IMG/VR virus record: IMGVR_UViG_3300034012_000466
Span: 1 to 34,918 of that record
DNA: 34,918 nt
Direction: 5' to 3' (one strand)
Origin: a virus
Both the position numbers and the translations under genes were made by a program. The notes below the pieces were generated by a model. That model saw nothing but the letters and a program-made list of their open reading frames with translations. It searched no databases and was not told the origin of the DNA. This document shows positions 25,561 to 31,416 of the stretch, piece by piece. Position 1 is the stretch's first letter. Every line of letters begins with the position of its first letter.

Positions 25561-25907
25561 TAATCTTCCTCCATCATCTTAGCCATCTTGAGCATGATCT
25601 TATGCTTCTCAGTCATGCCCTTAACAGGCCCACCAGACAGCCAGCGATCACACACATAATCCTCTGAACACCGGAAGTCCCATCGAGCGCAATAGCCGAT
25701 GTCGTCCTCGTCAACGATCTCCTGCATTTCCTCTGGCAGACCAGAAACCATGCACTCGATCATCTCCGGGGTTTGCAGGAACCGCGCACAGTTCCCACAA
25801 CTCATCTGATCGTCTTCTGTCTCGGTATAACCGGCCTTTGACTCAGCCTCAGCCTTGTTCCGATCATTGACCTTCTGGTCATGCGTTGAGACTGGACAAC
25901 CGTTCAT
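25560..25907 (-). CDS. Cys-rich phage protein (possible Fe-S or zinc site)
   Basis: A 115-residue protein with six cysteines in the folded part: CGNC, then C (IECMVSG), and C-x7-C-x5-C in YCARWDFRCSEDYVCDRW. The pattern resembles small high-potential iron-sulfur-like or zinc proteins seen in many environmental phages. Residues 1-30 are polar and probably disordered. It sits in the chain of tiny overlapping genes. The metal type cannot be decided from sequence. Confidence 0.65.
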   Translation of the reverse strand: MNGCPVSTHDQKVNDRNKAEAESKAGYTETEDDQMSCGNCARFLQTPEMIECMVSGLPEEMQEIVDEDDIGYCARWDFRCSEDYVCDRWLSGGPVKGMTEKHKIMLKMAKMMEED

Positions 25908-26062
25908 TTCGCCCTCTTTGGCATCTTTTTGTACGCAGACTTAGGGGTTGCCTCGATCATCTCTTTAGCAACCTTCTGCGGGACTCCGGTCTGCTTTGCA
26001 ACCTTCTTTGACCCGGCTGCTGCGTACATCAACCGCTGCTGCTGCTTGCTGGTGATCGGCAT
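25904..26062 (-). CDS. Micro-protein, 52 residues, basic helical
   Basis: The frame reads MPITSKQQQRLMYAAAGSKK, then AKQTGVPQKVAKEMIEATPK, ending KMPKRAK. It resembles short phage proteins with the N-terminal pattern MP-x-SKxQQRLM (DUF3008-like). ATGA joins it to the Cys-rich gene; its start lies one base past the previous stop. Strong positive charge suggests DNA or virion association. Confidence 0.65.
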   Translation of the reverse strand: MPITSKQQQRLMYAAAGSKKVAKQTGVPQKVAKEMIEATPKSAYKKMPKRAK

Positions 26063-26063
26063 T

Positions 26064-26720
26064 TCAGTCCTCGACGATGTGCTCTAAGTGCCCAATACGC
26101 CCAATAACACCCATCTTATCAACTTCTTGCACACTTGTCTCCGGCAGGAATTTGAACAATCCATGCTCGATGTCAAAGACTTTTTTGTCCTTCCACTGAC
26201 TCCAATGGAATGCCAGTGAGCGTTTCAGCGCCAGTTCTAATGTCGGAATCTGTGTGCTTGGTATTCCGTAGCACCGAGTCATATACATATGTGATGTTCC
26301 ACATTCCTCCAGGCTGAATCCTGTCGGAATCCTGCGCTTGAACACCAGCTTCTCCGGATCGTGCAAGCCTGGATTGAAGTCATCCGTCAACTGATAGCGA
26401 CCACTCACTTTGTAGTTGTTAGCCTCAGTCAACCAATCCAGTGACCGGATCATCACCTGCATCTCAATTGAGTTCTGGATGAACCCTCTTGGCAATCCAC
26501 TGTCATGCGCCTCATGGATAAAATCGCAATCCCAGAACGGAACCAGATGCACCCTGCGCGGGATAGCCTCTAGGAAGGCTTTATCGGGCCTATAGCGAGA
26601 TGATTCTGTCAGGACGATGGAGGACAGCGGGAATCGCTTCCAGATGCTCTCAAGCGTTCCTAGTAGCTCATAGCAGCGTCTTTCGTCGTTGTTGATCGCT
26701 GATGTGACCAAAAATCTCAT
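26064..26720 (-). CDS. Glycosyltransferase-like hypothetical protein
   Basis: A 218-residue protein. The start MRFLVTSAINNDERRCYELL and IVLTESSRYRPD, followed by the YKVSGRYQLTDDFN block, recall GT-A-like proteins of capsule clusters. No DxD motif is clear, so catalysis is uncertain. The ATG at 26720 couples to the upstream glycosyltransferase stop (ATGA). The two probably act together on a glycan. Confidence 0.6.
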   Translation of the reverse strand: MRFLVTSAINNDERRCYELLGTLESIWKRFPLSSIVLTESSRYRPDKAFLEAIPRRVHLVPFWDCDFIHEAHDSGLPRGFIQNSIEMQVMIRSLDWLTEANNYKVSGRYQLTDDFNPGLHDPEKLVFKRRIPTGFSLEECGTSHMYMTRCYGIPSTQIPTLELALKRSLAFHWSQWKDKKVFDIEHGLFKFLPETSVQEVDKMGVIGRIGHLEHIVED

Positions 26721-27328
26721 TTCCAGCCACCTCTTGTGCTTTTCCATTCCTGCGTTGCAAATACCTGTCCTTTGCCCTTGTAAGTGGAGCCAGCAAAGTG
26801 TTCAGGCAGGAAATAGTGGCTCGGATAAACAGTGAGATCAGAGAATTCATGCTCATGCATTGTCTGAGTGATTCGTGCTGGCCCAGAGAACTCCCAGGCC
26901 ATCCTATCGCCTGGAGTGTCGTTTTCCAGGTCTTTGATGATCTGACCAATGAACGGATGCCGCGGGACTGATCCGACCACACCGTTTGCAATCAGTCCTG
27001 GACGCTTTGTCTCTGACTCCCAGGACGCAAACACATCCGGCTCTAGTAGCCAGTCCTCCAGCGGTCTGACGCACACACTGTCGGCGTCTAGTGCGATACC
27101 GCCATAGTTGTACAGGATCTCCCACCTCATACAGTCAGCAACACCGCAAAGCTCTCGCTCCCAGTAATGCCTCATGTGCTTGGCAAGTAGCCAGCCAGAT
27201 TTAAGGTCGCTGTTACCCCAGACCTTGACCTTGTAGCTGGGATTTTTGTCGATCCATGACTGGATCTCTGCGTCTGGACGTTTTGACTCATCGCCAACCC
27301 AGACGAAATGCAATCGTTTCGGTATCAA
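26717..27328 (-). CDS. Glycosyltransferase with DXD sugar-binding motif
   Basis: A 203-residue protein of the DXD sugar-binding family. It begins (M)IPKRLHFVWVGDES, which matches the usual family start, and carries DCMRWEILYNYGGIALDADS with DAD as the metal site. I place the start at TTG 27328: the family begins there, and GGAGG lies 8 nt upstream in the 3' arm of a terminator-like hairpin. No ATG is available further upstream in frame. It likely transfers hexose to a phage or host acceptor. Confidence 0.8.
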   Translation of the reverse strand: MIPKRLHFVWVGDESKRPDAEIQSWIDKNPSYKVKVWGNSDLKSGWLLAKHMRHYWERELCGVADCMRWEILYNYGGIALDADSVCVRPLEDWLLEPDVFASWESETKRPGLIANGVVGSVPRHPFIGQIIKDLENDTPGDRMAWEFSGPARITQTMHEHEFSDLTVYPSHYFLPEHFAGSTYKGKGQVFATQEWKSTRGGWK

Positions 27329-27354
27329 AAAAAGTGCCTCCACGCAGGAGGCAC
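27327..27354 (-). terminator. Intrinsic terminator overlapping a start codon and RBS
   Basis: Read leftward: GTGCCTCC, 5-nt loop, GGAGGCAC, then seven T. It is a perfect 8-bp stem with a T-run, 46 nt beyond the 27400-27582 stop. The 3' arm contains the GGAGG that should serve the TTG start at 27328, so the hairpin could block both transcription and translation. Confidence 0.85.
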
Positions 27355-27399
27355 AATCGGGGAGACACCCAAGGAAGGAGCACCCCAATTGTGCCAGAT

Positions 27400-27582
27400 T
27401 TATCTTGCAGACGGAAACAGCAGTTCTGGTTGCTTTTGTGCGCCTTTCACCAGCAACTCTTGCGCTGTCATCTCGACCATGTGCTGCCGACCGTAACCCG
27501 GTGAGACAAACTTTCCACGCTTCAGCCAGTGCGGAACCCAGGTGATGCCTCTCAAAACATAACAGTCTGTGGCCAGCTTCAT
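27400..27582 (-). CDS. Small hypothetical protein, 60 residues
   Basis: The protein reads MKLATDCYVLRGITWVPHWL and later SPGYGRQHMVEMTAQELLVK. It is basic, with no known motifs. An ATGA overlap with the MazG-like gene supports translation. A terminator follows 46 nt after its stop, making it the last gene of that transcription segment. Confidence 0.6.
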   Translation of the reverse strand: MKLATDCYVLRGITWVPHWLKRGKFVSPGYGRQHMVEMTAQELLVKGAQKQPELLFPSAR

Positions 27583-27899
27583 ACGATCGTCTCCTTTATA
27601 AACACCCCGTTAGGCATCAGAGTGCCTTTCCGGTCTTTGATCTCGTTAAACGCACCCTCCAGGCAGTCCAGCATATCCAGCCCTGCAAGCTCACAGAAGT
27701 TGATCATGCAGACCAGAACATCACCCACAGCGTCAGCAGTCAGAGCAACATCCTTCTTGGCAATCCCGTCTGCAAGCTCACCCATCTCTGAAACCATTTT
27801 CAGGAACTGAGCGTTAGCTGTTGAGTTTGGGATGATCTGTCTGGCCCTAGACCAGCCGACAACCCGCACATAAAGCTCATCGAAAGACATTGTTGGCAT
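27579..27899 (-). CDS. MazG-like nucleotide pyrophosphohydrolase
   Basis: A 106-residue all-helical protein. The metal-binding pattern is EMGELADGIAKKD, then DAVGDVLVCMINFCELAGLD, as in MazG/iMazG-type NTP pyrophosphatases. These hydrolyse (d)NTPs to monophosphates and may tune nucleotide pools or alarmones during infection. AAGGAG lies 7 nt before the ATG at 27899. The family match is good; the substrate is not deducible. Confidence 0.85.
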   Translation of the reverse strand: MPTMSFDELYVRVVGWSRARQIIPNSTANAQFLKMVSEMGELADGIAKKDVALTADAVGDVLVCMINFCELAGLDMLDCLEGAFNEIKDRKGTLMPNGVFIKETIV

Positions 27900-28077
27900 G
27901 ATCAGACTCCTTCTGGATTTTTAGAAACTGCGACATTAGTCTGGCTTGTGTTGCCATTTCCACCAACAAATTTTGAGCTTCGTTGTAATTTTTGTTCAAA
28001 AGTTGGATCCACAGATTTCCAGTCATCTGATTCAGGGTCAGCCAGTGCGACGACCAGTCCACCGGGTTGTTGAGCAT
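27877..28077 (-). CDS. Possible overlapping gene, helical, 66 residues
   Basis: An alternative frame inside the 3' part of the 27902-28402 gene encodes a convincing amphipathic helix set (HWLTLNQMTGNLWIQLLNKN; EAQNLLVEMATQARLMSQFL). It overlaps that gene by up to 176 bp (125 bp if it starts at 28026) and the MazG-like start by 23 bp. There is no strong Shine-Dalgarno. The sequence looks more protein-like than the C-terminal end of the frame it overlaps. Confidence 0.4.
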   Translation of the reverse strand: MLNNPVDWSSHWLTLNQMTGNLWIQLLNKNYNEAQNLLVEMATQARLMSQFLKIQKESDHANNVFR

Positions 28078-28402
28078 CCCAGAGTCGCTTGTTGAACCGG
28101 AATGCTCGTCTGTCTTCTGAGTTGAATGATCCAATCTTTTTCTCCGTGTCATCGTCCATTGCTTTGAGAAGTGCTTTTCGGAAGTAACTTACCTCGATGT
28201 CCAGGTAGTGCAGATAACTTTCCAGTGCATCTGTCCACAGAAAATCGTGAGCGGTTAAGCAGTCAAATGTCAGTTTGAAGTGTTTTTCTCCGAATGGTTT
28301 GAATGGTTTTATGCAAGCGTCTCGCATTGCAGTGACAACAACTGCTGCGACCAATCGCTGTTCTGGGATGCCTTTGTAGGTCTGTTCAATTTCTGCTTCC
28401 AT
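27902..28402 (-). CDS. Hypothetical phage protein
   Basis: A 166-residue protein starting MEAEIEQTYKGIPEQRLVAA, with AHDFLWTDALESYLHYLDI and a C-terminal polar, probably disordered tail after RLWDAQQPGG. AAGGAG at 7 nt before the ATG at 28402 is strong. The folded part (residues 1-125) resembles proteins seen in other phage early regions, but I cannot name a function. The tail is read over the possible 27877-28077 gene. Confidence 0.65.
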   Translation of the reverse strand: MEAEIEQTYKGIPEQRLVAAVVVTAMRDACIKPFKPFGEKHFKLTFDCLTAHDFLWTDALESYLHYLDIEVSYFRKALLKAMDDDTEKKIGSFNSEDRRAFRFNKRLWDAQQPGGLVVALADPESDDWKSVDPTFEQKLQRSSKFVGGNGNTSQTNVAVSKNPEGV

Positions 28403-28598
28403 GAAACAACTCCTTCTTGATTTGTTCTGGGATCTTTGGCAGAGGGAACCAACCGACAAACCATTGGTCTGTCCCGTTCCACCAGTCGATTGTTGATATT
28501 CCAGCCCGATTCAGCAACTGCACCTTTTTGTTGATCGGACAGGTGTCCATTGTTCTGAAGAACAGTGTGGAATCAGTTTCTGGATTGTCCTGTTGCAT
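28386..28598 (-). CDS. Small hypothetical protein, 70 residues
   Basis: The protein has a Trp-rich segment (STIDWWNGTDQWFVGWFPLP) and a basic helical end (KIPEQIKKELFHGSRN). It overlaps the next gene by 17 bp and is joined to the upstream one by TGATG. No family is recognised. Confidence 0.55.
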   Translation of the reverse strand: MQQDNPETDSTLFFRTMDTCPINKKVQLLNRAGISTIDWWNGTDQWFVGWFPLPKIPEQIKKELFHGSRN

Positions 28599-28786
28599 CA
28601 GTCGCTCAACAATGTGCCAATAGCGGTTTTAGGTTCCAACTTGCAAATCCCGCACATACATTCGATAGATTTCTCCGGCTGCGCCAGCCTATCTCGCAGG
28701 GCTTTGACCAGTTCGCGCCACTCTTTACTTGTCATGCCTTCTTCCAGCGCCATCAGCGCCTGCTGCATCAGTTCTCTGTCAGTCAT
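28598..28786 (-). CDS. Small hypothetical protein with CxxC, 62 residues
   Basis: A helical N-terminus (TDRELMQQALMALEEGMTSK) and a Cys-x-Cys-x2-Cys cluster (ECMCGICKLEPKT) suggest a metal-binding small protein. It is coupled by ATGA to the gene above and TGATG to the gene below. The function is unknown. Confidence 0.6.
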   Translation of the reverse strand: MTDRELMQQALMALEEGMTSKEWRELVKALRDRLAQPEKSIECMCGICKLEPKTAIGTLLSD

Positions 28787-29061
28787 ATCTCAAGACTTTC
28801 AATAATGTGGGCAAGCTCATCAATGACGGCTGTTGTTTGCTGCCGGTATTGATGGATGGACAGGCCGAGCGGTGAAGCCACTGGCGATACCTCAGTAGAG
28901 GCTGTACGCATTGGTGCGTCCGCCATAACTGGTTTGAGGCGCATATGCAGCGTTTCCACTGTTGCCTTCAGCAGATGAAGCGCAGCCTGCATCTCAACGC
29001 ATTGCCGCTCAATCTGGCTTTTGTATTGCTCTACTTCTGGGTTTTGTTTACCTTGGTTCAT
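28783..29061 (-). CDS. Small helical hypothetical protein, 92 residues
   Basis: Predicted helices lie at residues ~8-45 (QIERQCVEMQAALHLLKATV) and 65-90 (HQYRQQTTAVIDELAHIIES), separated by a Pro/Ser linker. GGAG precedes the ATG at 29061 by 8 nt. It may be a regulator or adaptor. No recognisable family. Confidence 0.55.
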   Translation of the reverse strand: MNQGKQNPEVEQYKSQIERQCVEMQAALHLLKATVETLHMRLKPVMADAPMRTASTEVSPVASPLGLSIHQYRQQTTAVIDELAHIIESLEI

Positions 29062-29075
29062 ATTGTGATCTCCGC

Positions 29076-29303
29076 TCAAGATGTATATCCATCCTTAACA
29101 AGTTTGTGCAGTGCTTCAGTCAGCGCACCGATCAGTTGCAATCGGTCTTGCGTGGCACTTGTCTTGATCTTGAATTGACCACGATCTTTCCAAAACAGCA
29201 TAACGATTGCTGTGTCTGGGTTCTCATCAAGTGCCTCGTGCAGCATCTCCGCTGCGGCTTCCTTGTACTTGTCTGAGATTGCTACGGGTTGTAGTTTGCT
29301 CAT
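29076..29303 (-). CDS. Small hypothetical protein, 75 residues
   Basis: The protein contains KEAAAEMLHEALDENPDTAI and then a two-strand part (VMLFWKDRGQFKIKTS) followed by a helix. AAGGAG 8 nt before the ATG at 29303 supports this start over a longer version. The role is unknown. Confidence 0.6.
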   Translation of the reverse strand: MSKLQPVAISDKYKEAAAEMLHEALDENPDTAIVMLFWKDRGQFKIKTSATQDRLQLIGALTEALHKLVKDGYTS

Positions 29304-29334
29304 ATGTTCTTCTCCTTCAGTTTTGCTTCGATTG

Positions 29335-29574
29335 TCATGCTCCTTCCTCCTGGTAGTCACGGATGCTCTTGTCTTCCGTGCAGTTCACCGGGATGCAAGT
29401 CGGATGCTCCCACCCTCTAGCGTCAGCACCTGGACGAATCTCCACCGCAATGTCCTCGTACTCGGTCATGCCGAGAGCATCGCCGGAATTTTCCATAGCT
29501 GCTGCCTTTGCTTGCTTCTCATCATCGGCAACAACAACAAACTCAAACGACATCTTGACTGTATAGAGTTTCAT
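29335..29574 (-). CDS. Small hypothetical protein, 79 residues
   Basis: An alpha/beta protein starting MKLYTVKMSFEFVVVADDEK with a helix (QAKAAAMENSGDALG) and a tail holding two cysteines (HPTCIPVNCTEDK). The ATG at 29574 overlaps the upstream stop as ATGA with GGAG at 5 nt, so longer versions are unlikely. The fold resembles a small ferredoxin-like unit. Confidence 0.6.
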   Translation of the reverse strand: MKLYTVKMSFEFVVVADDEKQAKAAAMENSGDALGMTEYEDIAVEIRPGADARGWEHPTCIPVNCTEDKSIRDYQEEGA

Positions 29575-29762
29575 CTTCGCTCCAGTTTTCCATCGGGGTT
29601 TGCAGCTTCTGCTGTCAGTGACTGCGCTGGAACCTCGTATGTGGCCCAGGTTGCTCCGCAGTCCTGACATTTCTTCCTTCTCCAGATCCACCAGTATCGA
29701 GTGTCTTTTCTTGTTTCTAATGTCTTGGATGACCAGGATCCACACTCAACGCAGGTACTCAT
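29571..29762 (-). CDS. NrdR-like zinc-ribbon protein, 63 residues
   Basis: Two CxxC pairs (CVECGS and CQDCGAT) flank an Arg/Lys-rich strand (WIWRRKKC), with TLETRKDTRYW before it and TWATYEVP after. This copies the zinc-ribbon module of NrdR, the ribonucleotide reductase repressor, without its ATP-cone. A free ribbon could bind nrd-like promoters or act as a small phage regulator of the Ogr kind. It overlaps the upstream gene by 17 bp. Confidence 0.65.
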   Translation of the reverse strand: MSTCVECGSWSSKTLETRKDTRYWWIWRRKKCQDCGATWATYEVPAQSLTAEAANPDGKLERR

Positions 29763-29925
29763 CCTCGACCTCTACCTGCAAGGACTCCAGAACCACCTTG
29801 ATGTTGATTTTGGCATCCAGGGTTGCCAAGAACGACAGAGTATCTGGCCGATCCTTGGTCATCTGGTTGTTTGCCCACTCGATTGCTTCCAGAGCTTTGG
29901 CAAGGGTTGATGCTTTGATCTTCAT
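29746..29925 (-). CDS. Small hypothetical protein, 59 residues
   Basis: The protein starts MKIKASTLAKALEAIEWANN and is mostly helical, ending in an acidic stretch (EVEDEYLR). AAGGAG at 5 nt gives a clear ribosome-binding site. The 83-nt gap upstream (29926-30008) is AT-rich and shows no convincing promoter or hairpin. The function is unknown. Confidence 0.6.
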   Translation of the reverse strand: MKIKASTLAKALEAIEWANNQMTKDRPDTLSFLATLDAKINIKVVLESLQVEVEDEYLR

Positions 29926-30008
29926 TTCTGCTCCTTGGTTGTGTGTGCTGCTGAGTGAAACTTTACATCAGCCTTTCTTGTTTGTGTTGTGTTTTGCTGA
30001 AATATTTT

Positions 30009-30554
30009 TTAATCGACAGCGACAGGTCTATAGATTTCCTTTATACCCAGCAGTTGACCCCTAGCTTCCGGGGTGCAGTCCCGTCCGTCTGTGGCGATAT
30101 GGTGATCCCAGATATCTCTCAGCCTAGTGTCTTGCTTGACACCTCTCCAGAGCAGCATGACAGCCTGTGCTGACTTTGGGTGCTTTGCCCAATGCAACGG
30201 ATCGTATGCTGGTGTCCTGATCTGTGCTACAGCAGACTGGATGAGCTTCTGGCCTTCCGGAGTGATCTCCTTGGCTGGAGGTGGCAGCGCGGTCTTGTGC
30301 TCTGGTCGGTTGAACTGCTTGCACAGACGGATGAACTCTGCAAGCGCAGGTGGCCACTCAGGAGGGTTCTCAGCTAGAGACGCCAGCGCAGCACGAATGG
30401 CATCAGGGTTAGCTGATCGCAGGAACTGCTCCCAGGCTGCCGACAGATCAGACCATGATTGATCTGACACATTGAACACAGCTTTGGTCTTGTTGCTTCC
30501 AAACAGCGTCTCAAAACGGAACAGAATCCTCTGGAAGTACGGGAACTTGTCCAT
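30009..30554 (-). CDS. Replication protein P-like (possible helicase loader partner)
   Basis: A 181-residue protein. The first half (SDLSAAWEQFLRSANPDAIR; ASLAENPPEWPPALAEFIRL) has the pattern of lambda P-type replication proteins, whose C-terminal parts bind the host DnaB helicase. It follows the DUF1376-type initiator, overlapping it by 44 bp, as lambda P follows O. GGAG at 7 nt precedes the ATG. No Walker motif is present, so it is not a DnaC-type ATPase. Moderately sure. Confidence 0.6.
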   Translation of the reverse strand: MDKFPYFQRILFRFETLFGSNKTKAVFNVSDQSWSDLSAAWEQFLRSANPDAIRAALASLAENPPEWPPALAEFIRLCKQFNRPEHKTALPPPAKEITPEGQKLIQSAVAQIRTPAYDPLHWAKHPKSAQAVMLLWRGVKQDTRLRDIWDHHIATDGRDCTPEARGQLLGIKEIYRPVAVD

Positions 30555-31263
30555 TGCTCGTCTCCATGTCGATGGTGTCGAAACTTGAAAATCTTGCTTT
30601 CCAACTATCGTCTTTGCGCTGCTTCTCTGTCACAGCACGTTGATTGCGAACCCAGTTCTTCCATGTTGCAAACCAATCAGCTTTTACGCCTTTAGAACCT
30701 GGGACTGCAATCCAGTAGTCGCAGAACACTTCAAAAACTTTTTCAGGCACAAGATCAGGTCTTTCGCTCCTACAGAACACTTCCCAATCAGGTGGCAACG
30801 TGTCAATTGAAAGGCGCGAGCCTTTACTACTACTACGTTTAGTAGTAGTAGTTGGTTCTTGGTTATTGGTTACTGGTTTATGGTTATTGGTTAGTTGAAC
30901 ATCTGTTGAGCCTGTGTCTAACACTTGTTGAACAGGTGTTGAACTAGTGTTCTTCTTGCGTTCAGCAGATGCCTTGCCAGCGTTGCTTCTCTTGTTGACA
31001 ATAGCCTTGTACTCAGCGATTTCCTTGTCGCATCTTGTATGCTTCCAAGCACCGTCTTCTAGCCTGAAGTAAGACTCCAAAATGAGCCTGACCGTACCAG
31101 CGTCTATACCGACCTGGAAGGCCAAAACATCAACTTTGTCTGGGAGTGGGCGCTCACTGTCGTAGTACATCCAAAGCAAACGCAGATAGGCCATTGACTG
31201 AGCATCTGTCAGCCTCGATGTGGCCTTTAGGAAGTCACCAATGTGGTGCTGGTAGTAATGCAA
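30511..31263 (-). CDS. DUF1376-type replication initiator
   Basis: A 250-residue protein. Residues 1-90 match the DUF1376/YdaU domain of phage replication initiators (YYQHHIGDFLKATSRL; AYLRLLWMYYDSERPLPD). A polar linker (~95-145) is encoded by the iteron-like repeats, and the C-terminal domain (PPDWEVFCRSERPDLVPEKV; GVKADWFATWKNWVRNQ) resembles those of O-like proteins. The protein ends PEDSVPF, like an SSB-type tip. The start is TTG with AGAGGAG at 6 nt, buried in a 13-bp stem. Confidence 0.8.
   Translation of the reverse strand: MHYYQHHIGDFLKATSRLTDAQSMAYLRLLWMYYDSERPLPDKVDVLAFQVGIDAGTVRLILESYFRLEDGAWKHTRCDKEIAEYKAIVNKRSNAGKASAERKKNTSSTPVQQVLDTGSTDVQLTNNHKPVTNNQEPTTTTKRSSSKGSRLSIDTLPPDWEVFCRSERPDLVPEKVFEVFCDYWIAVPGSKGVKADWFATWKNWVRNQRAVTEKQRKDDSWKARFSSFDTIDMETSNGQVPVLPEDSVPF
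30826..30951. other. Putative replication origin: iteron-like repeats inside the initiator gene
   Basis: Three elements lie side by side. First is an 11-bp perfect inverted repeat at 30826-30852 (ACTACTACTAC, 5-nt loop). Second are six 7-bp repeats NNTGGTT at 30851-30892. Third are five 11-bp repeats resembling GAACANNTGTT at 30897-30951. Periods of 7 and 11 are not multiples of 3, so protein repeats do not explain them. Lambdoid phages keep their origin inside the initiator gene in the same way. Confidence 0.75.
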
Positions 31264-31367
31264 AACAGTCTCCTCTGGAGGACAACCTCAGGGTGAGAAT
31301 TCCGAGGTGGGCCACCCAGTGCAGGGCAGATGTACGGGCCTGAAGCCGTCCGCTAGAGGAGACTGTT
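31264..31367 (-). ncRNA. Structured leader RNA with sequestered ribosome-binding site
   Basis: 31264-31276 and 31355-31367 are perfect 13-bp inverted repeats enclosing 78 nt. The 3' arm contains AGAGGAG, the ribosome-binding site of the replication initiator. Inside, 31285-31289 can pair with 31304-31308, and 31334-31337 with 31346-31349. An alternative 8-bp pairing of 31305-31312 with 31372-31379 crosses the closing stem. A switch, attenuator or thermosensor is possible. The rest of the gap to 31416 shows nothing else. Confidence 0.7.
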
Positions 31368-31416
31368 CCAAGCCCACCTTATGCGCTTCTCACGGCGCAG
31401 AACAATCTTACAACGC

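Noticed and set aside
27360-27392. Rightward AAGGAAGGAG followed by GTG
   Set aside because: The frame that follows is the antisense of the 27400-27582 gene and the rightward transcript would have no promoter.
29926-30008. Possible promoter or terminator in the 83-nt AT-rich gap
   Set aside because: Only a weak 5-bp stem and no good -35/-10 pair on either strand.
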